Below, piece after piece: positions 12,840-22,389 of a stretch of 64,000 bases of DNA. The DNA is from Nonomuraea coxensis DSM 45129 (GTDB lineage: Bacteria; Actinomycetota; Actinomycetes; Streptosporangiales; Streptosporangiaceae), in the NCBI RefSeq assembly GCF_019397265.1, contig NZ_CP068985.1, forward strand, positions 1,902,501 through 1,966,500. Reading direction: 5' to 3'. Position 1 is the first letter of the stretch. Each line of letters starts with the position of its first letter. Below the pieces are notes generated by a model. It had not been told where the DNA came from. It saw only the letters and a program-made list of their open reading frames with translations, and did not search any database. Made by a program: the position numbers and the translations under genes.

Positions 12840-12881
12840 CACTCGCACGCTGTACGAGGACTGTCGTACAGTGTGCGAGTG
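12840..12881. promoter_or_regulatory. 42-bp near-perfect palindrome, TetR operator
   Basis: Arms 12840-12857 and 12864-12881 are inverted repeats of 18 bp with one mismatch (12849/12872) and a 6-bp centre. The inner arms read CTGTACGA...TCGTACAG. The palindrome lies between the divergent tetR and MFS genes and covers the GTG start of the latter, so repressor binding would block transcription and the start region itself. Confidence 0.88.
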
Positions 12882-14330
12882 ACCTCGAACACCGTACGAG
12901 ACCCCCGTCGCTGGTGGATCCTCGTCGTCCTGTGCCTGGCCCTGCTGGTCCTGGTCGTCGACAACACCGTGCTGAACCTGGCGATCCCCGCGCTCAACAA
13001 GGACATGGGCGCCACCCCGTCGGACATCCAGTGGATCATCGACGCCTACGTGCTGGCCTACGCCGGCCTCCTGCTCACCTCCGGGGCCCTGTCCGACAAG
13101 TACGGCCGCCGCCGCCTGCTGATCATCGGCCTGGTGTTCTTCGGCGGCGCCTCGCTGCTGGCCGCGCTGGTCACGGAGCCCTGGCAGCTCATCGCCGCGC
13201 GGGCGCTCATGGGCGTCGGCGGCTCGCTGGTGATGCCGTCCACCTTGTCGATCCTGCTGACCGTCTTCGACGAGGACGAGCGGCGCAAGGCGATGGCCGC
13301 CTGGAGCGCCGTGGCGCTGGTCGGCCTGGTGTCGGGCCCGACCCTCGGCGGCTTCCTCCTCGCGCACTACTGGTGGGGCTCGATCTTCCTGCTGAACGTG
13401 CCGATCGCGGCCGTCGCCGTCGTCGCCGCCCTCGTGCTCATGCCCGAGAGCCGCAGCGAAGGCCGGCGGATCGACCCCGTCGGCGTCGTGCTGTCCACCG
13501 CCGGCCTCACCGCCGCCGTCTACGTCATCATCGAACGCGAGTGGAACATCCCCCTCATCGCGGTGGCGGTGCTCGCGCTGGCCGCCTTCGTGGTGTGGGA
13601 GCGCAGGCAGGAGCGGCCCATGCTGCCGCTGCACCTGTTCGCCGACCGCAACTTCGGCGGCGCGTCGTTCTCGATCCTGCTCATGTCGTTCGGCGCGGGC
13701 GCGGTCATGCTGATGCTCACCCAGTACCTGCAGTTCGTGCTGGGCTACTCCGAGATCCAGGCCGGGCTCGCCATGCTGCCGTACGCCGTGGCCGCCGCCG
13801 TCTTCAACGGCGTGGGCGCGGCGCTCGGGCAGCGGGTCGGCAACCGGGCGCTCGTCGGCTCCGGGCTGGCGCTCATGGCCGGCGGCTTCGTGGTCATGGC
13901 CATGACCACCGGCTACGGAGGGCTGCTCGCCGGGCTGGTCGTCATGGGCGTCGGCGGCGGGCTGGCCGGCCCGTCCGCGTACGCCTCGCTGATGAACGCC
14001 ATCCCCGTCGAGCACGCCGGCGTAGGGTCGGCGCTCAACGACACCGTCCAGCAGGTCGGCGTGGCGCTCAGCATCGCGGTCCTCGGCAGCGTGCTGGCCG
14101 GGCGCTACACCGCCGAGATGCCCGCGGGGCTGCCGGAGGCGGCCAGGGAGTCGATCGGCGGGGCGCACCTCGCCGGCCTGGCCGAGCCCGCGAACGCGGC
14201 CTTCACCTCCGCCATGCACCTGGGCTCGTGGGTGGGGGCGGCCTTCTGCGTGGCGGCGGCGCTGCTCGCCGTGTCGGTGCTGCGCTCGCCGAAGCCCGCC
14301 GCCGACCCGGAACCGGTTTACAGCTCGTAA
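12873..14330 (+). CDS. MFS drug:H+ antiporter, DHA2 (14-TM) family
   Basis: A 485-residue integral membrane exporter of the EmrB/QacA type. Hydrophobic segments occur regularly from WWILVVLCLALLVLVVDNTVLN to the last helix AAFCVAAALLAVSVL. Motif A is present as LSDKYGRRRLLIIG and motif C as VGLVSGPTLGGFL. The D34-like charged residue of helix 1 (LVVDNTVLNLAIPAL) is typical of DHA2. The start is GTG at 12873 or GTG at 12879; neither has a ribosome site because the operator fills the space, so translation may be leaderless. Substrate unknown; expression is probably induced by a TetR ligand. Confidence 0.9.
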   Translation: MRVTSNTVRDPRRWWILVVLCLALLVLVVDNTVLNLAIPALNKDMGATPSDIQWIIDAYVLAYAGLLLTSGALSDKYGRRRLLIIGLVFFGGASLLAALVTEPWQLIAARALMGVGGSLVMPSTLSILLTVFDEDERRKAMAAWSAVALVGLVSGPTLGGFLLAHYWWGSIFLLNVPIAAVAVVAALVLMPESRSEGRRIDPVGVVLSTAGLTAAVYVIIEREWNIPLIAVAVLALAAFVVWERRQERPMLPLHLFADRNFGGASFSILLMSFGAGAVMLMLTQYLQFVLGYSEIQAGLAMLPYAVAAAVFNGVGAALGQRVGNRALVGSGLALMAGGFVVMAMTTGYGGLLAGLVVMGVGGGLAGPSAYASLMNAIPVEHAGVGSALNDTVQQVGVALSIAVLGSVLAGRYTAEMPAGLPEAARESIGGAHLAGLAEPANAAFTSAMHLGSWVGAAFCVAAALLAVSVLRSPKPAADPEPVYSS

Positions 14331-14398
14331 CCCGATTTTCCGCTAAGCCGACATATTGCACGTATGAGGACGGGGAACGGGGCGGGATACTCGATAAC

Positions 14399-15679
14399 AT
14401 GTCGGAGCTACTAGCGCGCCACCGGGCAGTGATGCCGAACTGGGTGGCGCTCAACTACAACGAGCCCATCGAGATCGTCAGCGGCAAAGGCAACCGGGTC
14501 GTCGACGCCGACGGCAAGAGCTACCTCGACTTCTTCGCCGGCATCCTGACCAACATGATCGGCTACGACGTGCCCGAGGTGCGTGAGGCCGTCGAGCGTC
14601 AGCTCGCCACCGGCGTCGTCCACACCAGCACGGTCTACCTGCTCCGCGGCCAGGTCGAACTGGCCGAGAAGATCGCCCGGCTGTCCGGCATCCCCGACGC
14701 CAAGGTCTTCTTCACCAACTCCGGGACCGAGGCCAACGAGACGGCGCTGCTGCTGGCCACGTACGCGCGCAAGAGCGACCAGGTGCTCGCCATGCGGCAG
14801 AGCTACCACGGCCGCAGCTTCGGCGCCGTCAGCGTCACCTCCAACCGCGCCTGGAAGAACAACTCGCTCTCCCCGCTCAACGTGCACTTCCTGCACGGCG
14901 CCGACCGGCACCTGGCCCAGTTCAAGGGCATGTCGGACGCCGACTACATCGCGGCGTGCGCCGACGACCTGCGCCACGTCCTCGCCACCGCCGTCTCGAA
15001 CGACGTGGCGGCCCTCATCGCCGAGCCGATCCAGGGCGTCGGCGGGTTCACCATGGCGCCCGACGGGCTGTTCGCGGCGTACAAGGAGGTGCTGGACGAG
15101 CAGGGCATCCTGTTCATCTCCGACGAGGTGCAGACCGGCTGGGGCCGCACCGGCAGCGCGTTCTTCGGCATCCAGGACCACGGCGTCACCCCCGACATGA
15201 TCACCTTCGCCAAGGGCCTCGGCAACGGCTTCGCCGTGGGCGGCGTCGTGGCCCGCGGCGACCTCATGGACGGCCCGCACGCCGTGGGCCTGTCCACCTT
15301 CGGCGGCAACCCGATCTCCATGGCCGCCGCCAACGCCACCCTCGACTACGTGCTCGACCACGACCTGCAGGCCAACGCCGCGCGCACCGGCGCCATCATC
15401 ATCGACGGCCTCAAGGAGGCCGCCAAGCGGCTGTCCGTCGTCAAGGACGTCCGCGGCAAGGGCCTGATGTTCGCCGTCGAGCTGGAGAGCCCCGCCCAGG
15501 CGGCCCGCTTCATGGAGGAGAGCAAGAAGGCGGGCCTGCTGGCGGGCAAGGGCGGCCTCCACGGCACCGCCATCCGCATGGCCCCGCCGCTCACCCTCAC
15601 GGTGGACGAGGCGGTCGAGGGCCTCGGCATCATCGTCGGCGCCCTGGAGATCATCGACGCGGAGGCGGCGCAGCAGTGA
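14399..15679 (+). CDS. Class III PLP-dependent aminotransferase (beta-alanine/omega-amino acid type)
   Basis: A 426-residue fold-type I enzyme starting at the ATG at 14399 (MSELLARHRAVMPNW). It has NSGTEANETALLLA for the PLP phosphate site, SYHGRSFGAV, the aspartate switch ISDEVQTGWGRTG, and the Schiff-base lysine in TFAKGLGNGFAVGG. The next gene starts within its stop codon (GTGA) and encodes a malonate/methylmalonate-semialdehyde dehydrogenase. Together they would turn beta-alanine, or 3-aminoisobutyrate, into acetyl- or propionyl-CoA. This coupling is the best evidence for its substrate; the family also includes GABA and alanine-glyoxylate enzymes. Confidence 0.85.
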   Translation: MSELLARHRAVMPNWVALNYNEPIEIVSGKGNRVVDADGKSYLDFFAGILTNMIGYDVPEVREAVERQLATGVVHTSTVYLLRGQVELAEKIARLSGIPDAKVFFTNSGTEANETALLLATYARKSDQVLAMRQSYHGRSFGAVSVTSNRAWKNNSLSPLNVHFLHGADRHLAQFKGMSDADYIAACADDLRHVLATAVSNDVAALIAEPIQGVGGFTMAPDGLFAAYKEVLDEQGILFISDEVQTGWGRTGSAFFGIQDHGVTPDMITFAKGLGNGFAVGGVVARGDLMDGPHAVGLSTFGGNPISMAAANATLDYVLDHDLQANAARTGAIIIDGLKEAAKRLSVVKDVRGKGLMFAVELESPAQAARFMEESKKAGLLAGKGGLHGTAIRMAPPLTLTVDEAVEGLGIIVGALEIIDAEAAQQ

Positions 15680-17184
15680 AGTCGGTCACCCACTGGATCA
15701 ACGGCGCCCCCGCCGAGGGCGGCTCCGGCCGTACGGCCGAGCTGTTCAACCCGGCCACCGGCGAGGTGTCCGGCCACGTCGCGCTGGCGGACGTCGCCGA
15801 CGTGGACGCGGCGGTCGCCGCGGCGGTCGCGGCCTTCCCCGCCTGGCGGGACGCCTCCCTGGTCAAGCGCGCGCAGGTGCTGTTCCGCTTCCGCGAGCTG
15901 ATGGCCGCCCACCGCGACGAGCTGGCCGCGCTGATCTCCGCCGAGCACGGCAAGGTGCACTCCGACGCGCTCGGCGAGGTGGCCCGCGGCCTGGAGGTCG
16001 TCGAGTTCGCCTGCGGCATCCCCCACCTGCTCAAGGGCGGCTTCAGCGAGGGCGTCTCGACCCGGGTCGACTCCTACTCGATCCGCCAGCCGCTCGGCGT
16101 GGTGGCCGGGATCACCCCGTTCAACTTCCCGGCGATGGTGCCGATGTGGATGTTCCCGCTGGCCATCGCCTGCGGCAACGCCTTCGTGCTGAAGCCGTCG
16201 GAGAAGGACCCCTCGGCGTCGCTGCTGATGGCGCGGCTGTGGCAGGAGGCCGGGCTGCCCGACGGCGTGTTCAGCGTCGTCCAGGGCGACAAGACGGCGG
16301 TGGACCGGCTGCTGGAGCACCCCGACGTGCGCGCCGTGTCGTTCGTCGGCTCCACCCCGATCGCCCGCTACGTCTACGAGACCGGCACTGCCCACGGCAA
16401 GCGGGTGCAGGCGCTCGGCGGCGCCAAGAACCACATGCTGGTGCTTCCCGACGCCGACCTCGACCTGGTGGCGGACGCGGCGGTCTCGGCCGGGTTCGGC
16501 TCGGCGGGTGAGCGGTGCATGGCGATCTCCGTCGTGCTGGCCGTGGACCCGGTCGGCGACGAGCTGGTCAAGAAGATCACCGAGCGGGTGGACAGGCTCG
16601 TCCTCGGCCCCGGCGACGACCCGAAGTCCGAGATGGGCCCGCTGGTCACCCGCCAGCACCGCGACAAGGTCGCCTCCTACCTGGACCTCGGCGTCGAGGA
16701 GGGCGCGGAGCTGGTAGTGGACGGCCGGCACACGGCGGTCCTCGGCGGCGGCACGGCGGCCGACGCGCCGGGCTTCTGGCTCGGGCCGACCGTCCTCGAC
16801 CGGGTGCCGCCCGGCTCGCGCACGCACACCGAGGAGATCTTCGGCCCGGTGCTGTCGATCGTGCGGGTCAGCTCGTACGAGCAGGGCCTGGAGCTCATCA
16901 ACGGCGGCGAGTACGGCAACGGCACGGCCATCTTCACCAACGACGGCGGCGCCGCCCGGCGCTTCCAGAACGAGGTGGAGGTCGGCATGGTCGGCATCAA
17001 CGTGCCGATCCCGGTGCCGATGGCGTTCTACAGCTTCGGCGGCTGGAAGGCGTCCCTGTTCGGGGACACGCACGTGCACGGCACCGAGGGCGTGCACTTC
17101 TACACCCGCGGCAAGGTGGTCACCTCCCGCTGGCTCGACCCCTCCCACGGGGGCGTGAACCTGGGCTTCCCCACCAACAAGTAA
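15676..17184 (+). CDS. mmsA: CoA-acylating methylmalonate-semialdehyde dehydrogenase
   Basis: A 502-residue aldehyde dehydrogenase that converts malonate or methylmalonate semialdehyde to acetyl-CoA or propionyl-CoA using NAD+ and CoA. The GTG start overlaps the upstream stop by 4 bases. The nucleotide-binding segment GITPFNFPAMVPMWMFPLA, the catalytic cysteine in GSAGERCMAISV, and the closing FYSFGGWKASLFGDTHVHG are MMSDH features. The general-base glutamate of other ALDHs is replaced by asparagine (LGGAKNHMLV), as expected for this CoA-dependent class. It also resembles IolA, but no inositol genes are near. Confidence 0.92.
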   Translation: MKSVTHWINGAPAEGGSGRTAELFNPATGEVSGHVALADVADVDAAVAAAVAAFPAWRDASLVKRAQVLFRFRELMAAHRDELAALISAEHGKVHSDALGEVARGLEVVEFACGIPHLLKGGFSEGVSTRVDSYSIRQPLGVVAGITPFNFPAMVPMWMFPLAIACGNAFVLKPSEKDPSASLLMARLWQEAGLPDGVFSVVQGDKTAVDRLLEHPDVRAVSFVGSTPIARYVYETGTAHGKRVQALGGAKNHMLVLPDADLDLVADAAVSAGFGSAGERCMAISVVLAVDPVGDELVKKITERVDRLVLGPGDDPKSEMGPLVTRQHRDKVASYLDLGVEEGAELVVDGRHTAVLGGGTAADAPGFWLGPTVLDRVPPGSRTHTEEIFGPVLSIVRVSSYEQGLELINGGEYGNGTAIFTNDGGAARRFQNEVEVGMVGINVPIPVPMAFYSFGGWKASLFGDTHVHGTEGVHFYTRGKVVTSRWLDPSHGGVNLGFPTNK

Positions 17185-17248
17185 GTCCCGGCCGGGTCCC
17201 GGTAAGCTCCTTGGCACCGGCCAGGGAGCCCGGGCAAGGGGGGACATC

Positions 17249-18349
17249 GTGCATCGCCGTCGTACGTACGCGCTGGCGCTCGCCACGGCGGCGCTGGTGG
17301 CCGGCACGGGCGCGGCGAGCCCGAGCCCGTCCCCCACGCCCACCGCGTCGGTGACGCAGAGCGACGGAACGCTGCAGATCCTCACCTACCGGGGCTTCGC
17401 CGAGTACGGCGGAGTCAGCCCCCGGTTCAACTGGGTGGGCGACTTCGAGAAGGAGACCGGCTGCCGCATCGCCAAGCTCGACACGGTGCAGACCGCCGAG
17501 GACATGGCGGCGCAGGTCCGCTCCCGGCCCTACGACCTGATCTCGGCCGGTCCGGCGCTCGCCGGCTCCCTGATCGCGGCCAAGCAGGTGCAGCCCGTCG
17601 ACGTGGCCAAGGTCGCCGGCTACGACGACCTCGACAAGCGCTTCCGCGACATGACGACCGTGTCCGGCAAGGTCTACGGCGTCCCCTACCTGTGGGGCTA
17701 CCACGAGTTCGTCTACGACCCGGCCCGGGTCAAGGGCGAGCTGAAGGAGGTGTTCGCCTCCGACCGCGCCGCGCTGCGCGACAGCCCGATGACGATCGCC
17801 GACGCCGCGCTCGCCGCGGGCGAGGACGACGACCCCTACGCGCTGACCGAGGAGCGGCTCGACGCCGCCGTGGCGCTGCTGGAGAGGGCGAAGGAGCGCA
17901 CCTACTGGTCCAACCCGCTCGACCTGGTCAAGGGCTTCGCCACGGGGAAGCTGGACTACGCGCAGGCCACCCCTTACTACCGGTCGCTGCTGCAGAAGGC
18001 CGGCAAGCAGGTCAAGACGGTCCCGGCGGGCGAGACGACCGGCTGGGTCGACTCCTGGATGCTGGGGGCGAACGTCCCGGACACGTCCTGCGCCTACCGC
18101 TGGCTCAACTGGATGGCCGCGCCGGAGGCGCAGCGCGACGCGGCGGCGTGGGTGGGCCTCGCGCCCGCCAACGACAAGGCGTGCAAGGGGCGGGCCAGGC
18201 AGATCTGCCGGCTGTACGGGGTGGGCGACGCCAAGAGGCTGTCGCGGGTGCGCTTCGCGGAGCGGCCGCCCGCGGACTGCCGGGCGGAGCACGGCGGGTG
18301 CCCTGGCTACGACGCCTGGACCGACCGGTGGCGCGAGCTCGCCAAATAG
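17249..18349 (+). CDS. Extracellular solute-binding protein, spermidine/putrescine (PotD-like) type
   Basis: A 366-residue secreted protein. The GTG start has an AAGGGGGG ribosome site. A signal peptide (residues 1-23) is followed by a Ser/Pro linker (SPSPSPTPT). The body has ILTYRGFAEYGG, a hinge segment YGVPYLWGYHEFVYDP, and the late WVDSWMLGANVPDTSCAYRWLNWM motif of polyamine-type binding proteins. Oddly, no lipobox cysteine follows the signal peptide and no permease or ATPase gene is adjacent. It may be an orphan receptor or scavenging protein. It follows mmsA by 64 bp and could be co-transcribed. Confidence 0.8.
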   Translation: MHRRRTYALALATAALVAGTGAASPSPSPTPTASVTQSDGTLQILTYRGFAEYGGVSPRFNWVGDFEKETGCRIAKLDTVQTAEDMAAQVRSRPYDLISAGPALAGSLIAAKQVQPVDVAKVAGYDDLDKRFRDMTTVSGKVYGVPYLWGYHEFVYDPARVKGELKEVFASDRAALRDSPMTIADAALAAGEDDDPYALTEERLDAAVALLERAKERTYWSNPLDLVKGFATGKLDYAQATPYYRSLLQKAGKQVKTVPAGETTGWVDSWMLGANVPDTSCAYRWLNWMAAPEAQRDAAAWVGLAPANDKACKGRARQICRLYGVGDAKRLSRVRFAERPPADCRAEHGGCPGYDAWTDRWRELAK

Positions 18350-18400
18350 GCGCCGATCAGGGCCCGGTCAGAGGCCGGACAGAGGCCGATCAGGGGCTGG

Positions 18401-18652
18401 TCAGCGGGACGGGAAGGCCACCACGGTGGCGAGCGGCGCGGGCATCAGGGCCTCGGCGCAGTCGGCGCAGGCCAGCACGGCCGAGCCTTCGGGCAGGCGG
18501 CCGACGCGCGCGCGGGGGCGTGGCCACCGCTTGTGGCAGACGACGCACGCGTCACCTTCGCGCTGAGCCCAGCTCAGGCCCTCAGGGTCGAACGTCAACA
18601 TACTCCGCGCCGGTCTTGTCGGACCCCAGTTCATAGCATTCCCAGCAGCCAT
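18401..18652 (-). CDS. Small protein with two CxxC knuckles
   Basis: An 83-residue frame, or 66 residues from the ATG at 18601, which has a GCGGAG ribosome site and is the more likely start. It carries CVVCHKRW and, 20 residues later, CADCAEAL, together able to bind one zinc ion. The C-terminus is hydrophobic (PAPLATVVAFPSR). I do not recognise a family. It lies convergent to the binding-protein gene. Confidence 0.55.
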   Translation of the reverse strand: MAAGNAMNWGPTRPARSMLTFDPEGLSWAQREGDACVVCHKRWPRPRARVGRLPEGSAVLACADCAEALMPAPLATVVAFPSR

Positions 18653-18765
18653 CGCCCATCCGTATGTCGGATCCGTTATAACCCCTGACCGTGGCCATGA
18701 GCGTCCAGCTGAGCGTCAAGCCAGAGTGAATTCTCTACCCACCTGACCGTCTTTACACCAACAAA

Positions 18766-18799
18766 ATCGGGCATCCAGCCACAAAGCTGGATGCCCGAT
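18766..18799 (-). terminator. Intrinsic terminator after gabT
   Basis: A perfect 14-bp stem (18766-18779 with 18786-18799) has a 6-nt loop, and on the minus strand is followed by TTTGTTGG. It is placed 12 bases after the gabT stop. Confidence 0.9.
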
Positions 18800-18811
18800 A
18801 TCGAGGGATAT

Positions 18812-20140
18812 CTACAGTTCGGCGATGGCTTTCTCAAGGATCCCCAGGCCCTCTTCGAGCAGGTGCTCGGGGATCACCAGCGGGGGAAGGAAGCGCAGCA
18901 CGTTGCCGTACGTGCCGGCGGTCAGCACCAGCAGCCCCTCGGCGTGGCAGCGCTTCACGACCGCCTGGACGGCGGCGGGGTTGGGCTCCTTGGTGCCGGG
19001 CTCGACCAGCTCGATCGCGATCATCGCGCCCCGGCCGCGCACGTCGCCGATGACGTCGAAGCGCTCCTTCATCGCCTCCAGGCGCGGGAGCATGATCTCG
19101 CCGATGCGGCGGGCCCGCGCGACGAGGTCGTCCTCCTCGATGGTCTCCAGCACGCCCAGGGCGGCCTCGCAGGCCAGGGGGTTGCCGCCGTAGGTGCCGC
19201 CGAGCCCGCCCACGTGCACCGCGTCCATGAGCTCCGCGCGGCCGGTCACGGCGGCCAGCGGCAGACCGCCCGCGATGCCCTTGGCGGTGGTGATGATGTC
19301 GGGCACGACGCCCTCGTCCTCGCAGGCGAACAGGGTGCCGGTGCGGGCGAAGCCGGTCTGCACCTCGTCGGCCACGAACACGATGCCGTTGTCCCTGCAG
19401 AACTCCGCGATGCGCGGCAGGAAGCCCCGCGCCGGCACGATGAAGCCGCCCTCGCCGGCGATCGGCTCGATCACCACGGCGGCCACGTTCTCGGCGCCGA
19501 TCTGCTTGGTGATGGCGTCGATGGCCTGCGCGGCGGCCTCCTCCGCGCAGTTGTCCTCACCCGTCGGCCAGCGGTACGGGTACGCCAGCGGCACCCGGTA
19601 CACCTCGGGCGCGAACGGCCCGAACCGGTGCTTGTACGGCATGTTCTTGGCGGTGAGCGTCATCGTCAGCAGCGTGCGGCCGTGGTAGCCGTGGTCGAAG
19701 ACGACGACCGCCTGGCGGCCGGTGGCGTGCCGGGCGACCTTCACGGCGTTCTCGACGGCCTCGGCGCCGGAGTTGACCAGGAAGGTGCGCTTCTCGTGGT
19801 CACCCGGGGTGAGCTCGTTCAGCTTCTCGCAGACGCGGACGTACGACTCGTACGGGGTCACCATGAAACAGGTGTGGGTGAAGTCCGCCACCTGCTTCTG
19901 GACCCGCTCGACGACCTTGGGGGCGGCGTTGCCGACGTTCGTGACGGCGATGCCGGAGCCGAAGTCGATCAGCGAGTTGCCGTCGGCGTCCTGCACCACG
20001 CCGCCGCCGGCGCGGGTGACGAAGACCGGCAGCGTGGTGCCGATGCCGGACGGGACGGCCGCCTGCTTGCGGGCCAGCAGCTCCTGGGACTTGGGGCCGG
20101 GGATCGCGGTGACGACGCGCCGCTCCTGCGGAATGCTCAT
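18812..20140 (-). CDS. gabT: 4-aminobutyrate aminotransferase
   Basis: A 442-residue class III PLP enzyme that moves the amino group of GABA to 2-oxoglutarate, giving succinate semialdehyde. The motifs are [33 protein letters not shown], the glutamate-rich [26 protein letters not shown] and the Schiff-base lysine in [15 protein letters not shown]. The length and the [14 protein letters not shown] segment match GabT. It is divergent from a PucR-type regulator gene 91 bp away, an arrangement known for GabR of Corynebacterium glutamicum. The terminator at 18766 ends the transcript, so it is monocistronic. Confidence 0.93.
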   Translation of the reverse strand: MSIPQERRVVTAIPGPKSQELLARKQAAVPSGIGTTLPVFVTRAGGGVVQDADGNSLIDFGSGIAVTNVGNAAPKVVERVQKQVADFTHTCFMVTPYESYVRVCEKLNELTPGDHEKRTFLVNSGAEAVENAVKVARHATGRQAVVVFDHGYHGRTLLTMTLTAKNMPYKHRFGPFAPEVYRVPLAYPYRWPTGEDNCAEEAAAQAIDAITKQIGAENVAAVVIEPIAGEGGFIVPARGFLPRIAEFCRDNGIVFVADEVQTGFARTGTLFACEDEGVVPDIITTAKGIAGGLPLAAVTGRAELMDAVHVGGLGGTYGGNPLACEAALGVLETIEEDDLVARARRIGEIMLPRLEAMKERFDVIGDVRGRGAMIAIELVEPGTKEPNPAAVQAVVKRCHAEGLLVLTAGTYGNVLRFLPPLVIPEHLLEEGLGILEKAIAEL

Positions 20141-20231
20141 GGCTCAGACGCTACGGCGGGGTTCTCCCTGCGCCGATACGTCGACATGGCACACTGGGGG
20201 TGCTCGTCTTCGCCGGAATGGACAAAACCGT

Positions 20232-21797
20232 ATGCCGCCTACGCTGCAGACCGTCGTGCGCCGGATGGGCCTGCGGCCGCTGGCCGGAGGGCTGCCGCCG
20301 GACACCGTGGTGCGCTGGGTGGCGGTGAGCGAGCTGGCCGACCCCACACCGTACCTGGAGGGGGACGAGTTGCTGCTCACCACCGGGCTGCGGCTGGAAG
20401 GCGACCTGGCCGGATATGTCGGGCGGCTCGTGGCGCGGGGCGTCGCCGGGCTCGGCTTCGGCGTCGGGGTCTCGCACACCGAAGTGCCCGCGGCCCTCGT
20501 CGAGGCCGCCTCGCGGGCGGGGCTGCCGCTGCTGGAGGTGCCGCGCGAGACGCCGTTCATCGCCATCGGCAAGGCCGTCAGCGAGCTGCTGGCCGCCGAG
20601 CAGTACGAGGAGATCACCTGGGCCTTCGCCGCGCAGGGGCGGCTCACCAGGGCGGCGCTGCGGCCCGAGGGCATGTACGCGGTCGTCGACCGGCTGGCCA
20701 AGGAGGTCGGCGGGTGGGCGGCGCTGCTCGACGAGACCGGCGCGGTGCGCCACGCCACCCGCGGGGCCCGTACGGACGGGGTCACGGCCGAGCTCGGCCG
20801 GCTCCTCACCGGGCACGGGCGGCCCTCTCCGGCCGGGCCGGGGGAGGAGCGGCCGGGGGAGGGCGGCCGGTGGCGGTGGCCGGCCAGCCTGGCGCTGTCG
20901 GGGCCCGGCGAGCACGTCGTGGTGCAGCCGCTGGGCGGTGGCAGGGCGCGGCCCCGCGGGTTCTTCGCCGTGGGGGCCAAGGAGGCGTTCTCGCCGGTCA
21001 CCCACACGGTGATCAACGCGGCGGGCTCGCTCCTTACGCTCTCCATGGAGCAGGGGCGCGCCCAGGCGGCGGCCGAGCGCCGCGTCCGTTCCGCGGCGCT
21101 CGACCTCCTGCTGTCCGGGGCCGGGCAGCAGGCCCGTGACGTGCTGGCCGCCCTCGGCGGGCGGCTGCCGGAGCCGCCGCTGGCGGTCCTCGCCACGCGG
21201 GCCGACGCCCTCGACGCGCTGGAGGGCCGCGCCTTCGCGGCCCCTGAGCCCCACGCCGAGCCCGGAGCCGGTGAGGTGGCGTTCGCGCTGGTGCCGGAGG
21301 CGGAGGTGGCGGCGGCGGCGCGGGAGGCGGACGCGCCCGTCGGCGTCAGCCTGCCCGCCACGTACGAGCCGGCGTCCCTGGCCACCGCCATCGACCAGGC
21401 CAGGCGCGCCCTCGCCGCCGCCCTGACGTCGCCTGGCCCGGTCCCCGTGCGGGTGGTGCGGTTCGGGGAGCTGGCCGGGCAGGGCCTGCTGGGGCTGCTC
21501 GACCAGCCCACGGCTCAGGCGTTCGCGACCGCGCTGCTGGCGCCCCTGACCGCGTACGGCTCCCGCGCCGACCTGGTCGAGTCGCTGCGCGCGTACCTGG
21601 AGAGCAACGGCCACTGGGACGCCGCCGCCCAGCGGCTCGGCATCCACCGCCACACCCTGCGCTACCGCATGCGCAGGGTCGGCGAGCTGCTGGACCGCGA
21701 CCTCGACGACCCCGGCGTGCGCGCCGAGCTGTGGCTCGCCCTGGAGGCGGCCCGCCGCTATCCGGCTACTTCTTCCGCACCCGGTAGCAGCCGATGA
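20232..21797 (+). CDS. PucR-family regulator, probable GABA-pathway activator
   Basis: A 521-residue regulator starting at the ATG at 20232 (MPPTLQTVVRRMGLRPL). The N-terminal PucR domain has GDELLLTTGLRLEGD; the C-terminus has the HTH_30 motif SLRAYLESNGHWDAAAQRL followed by IHRHTLRYRMRRVGELLDRD. It is divergent from gabT, and PucR-type GabR activates gabT in Corynebacterium; the same job is inferred here. The start lacks a clear ribosome site. Its 3' end overlaps the convergent tetR gene by 32 bp. Confidence 0.85.
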   Translation: MPPTLQTVVRRMGLRPLAGGLPPDTVVRWVAVSELADPTPYLEGDELLLTTGLRLEGDLAGYVGRLVARGVAGLGFGVGVSHTEVPAALVEAASRAGLPLLEVPRETPFIAIGKAVSELLAAEQYEEITWAFAAQGRLTRAALRPEGMYAVVDRLAKEVGGWAALLDETGAVRHATRGARTDGVTAELGRLLTGHGRPSPAGPGEERPGEGGRWRWPASLALSGPGEHVVVQPLGGGRARPRGFFAVGAKEAFSPVTHTVINAAGSLLTLSMEQGRAQAAAERRVRSAALDLLLSGAGQQARDVLAALGGRLPEPPLAVLATRADALDALEGRAFAAPEPHAEPGAGEVAFALVPEAEVAAAAREADAPVGVSLPATYEPASLATAIDQARRALAAALTSPGPVPVRVVRFGELAGQGLLGLLDQPTAQAFATALLAPLTAYGSRADLVESLRAYLESNGHWDAAAQRLGIHRHTLRYRMRRVGELLDRDLDDPGVRAELWLALEAARRYPATSSAPGSSR

Positions 21798-22389
21798 CGG
21801 CCGTGGTCACGGCCTCGTACGTGCGGTCGTCGCGCAGGTGCCCCGCCCGCTCCAGGCTGATCGCCCCCTGGGCGGCGGCCCACAGCGCGTCGGCGACCTT
21901 GCGCGGCTGGGTCGGCGCGAGGTAGCCGGCCGAGATGCAGTCGGCGATCACCCGGTCGAGGATGTTGAGCGCGGCCCGCGCCAGCGTCCGCGCGCGCTCG
22001 CTCGGCTCGAACCCGGGGATGGCCCGCTCGAACATCAGGCTGTAGTAGCCCGGCTCGGCCAGGCACGCCTCCCGGTAGGCCGGCCCGAGGGCGAAGAGGT
22101 GCTCCAGCGGGTCGCGCCGCTGCGGTACGGACTCGAGGAAGCGGCGGAAGCGCTCGAACCCCTCCAGATAGAGCGCCTCCGCCAAGCCTTCCCGGTTGCC
22201 GAACATCGTGTAGATGACCGTCGTCGTGCAGCCCGCCTCGGCGGCGATGCGGCGCATCGTCAGGCTCTCGGGCCCGTCGGTCTCCAGCAGGTTGACCGCC
22301 ACGTCGAGCAGGTGGGAACGCAGTTCGTCATGGCCGGCGCGCTCACCCAGGAGATAGGCGCCCTGCAGCCCCAGCGGCGCCGAGGTCAT
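21766..22389 (-). CDS. TetR-family transcriptional regulator (WHG-type C-terminal domain)
   Basis: A 207-residue protein. Its helix-turn-helix spans LLDVAVNLLETDGPESLTMR and the recognition helix region AAEAGCTTTVIYTMFGNREGL. The C-terminal domain contains AEPGYYSLMFERAIPGFEPS, typical of TetR_C_33/WHG proteins. It lies divergent to an aldehyde dehydrogenase gene 290 bp away, which may be its target. Ligand unknown. Confidence 0.85.
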   Translation of the reverse strand: MTSAPLGLQGAYLLGERAGHDELRSHLLDVAVNLLETDGPESLTMRRIAAEAGCTTTVIYTMFGNREGLAEALYLEGFERFRRFLESVPQRRDPLEHLFALGPAYREACLAEPGYYSLMFERAIPGFEPSERARTLARAALNILDRVIADCISAGYLAPTQPRKVADALWAAAQGAISLERAGHLRDDRTYEAVTTAVIGCYRVRKK

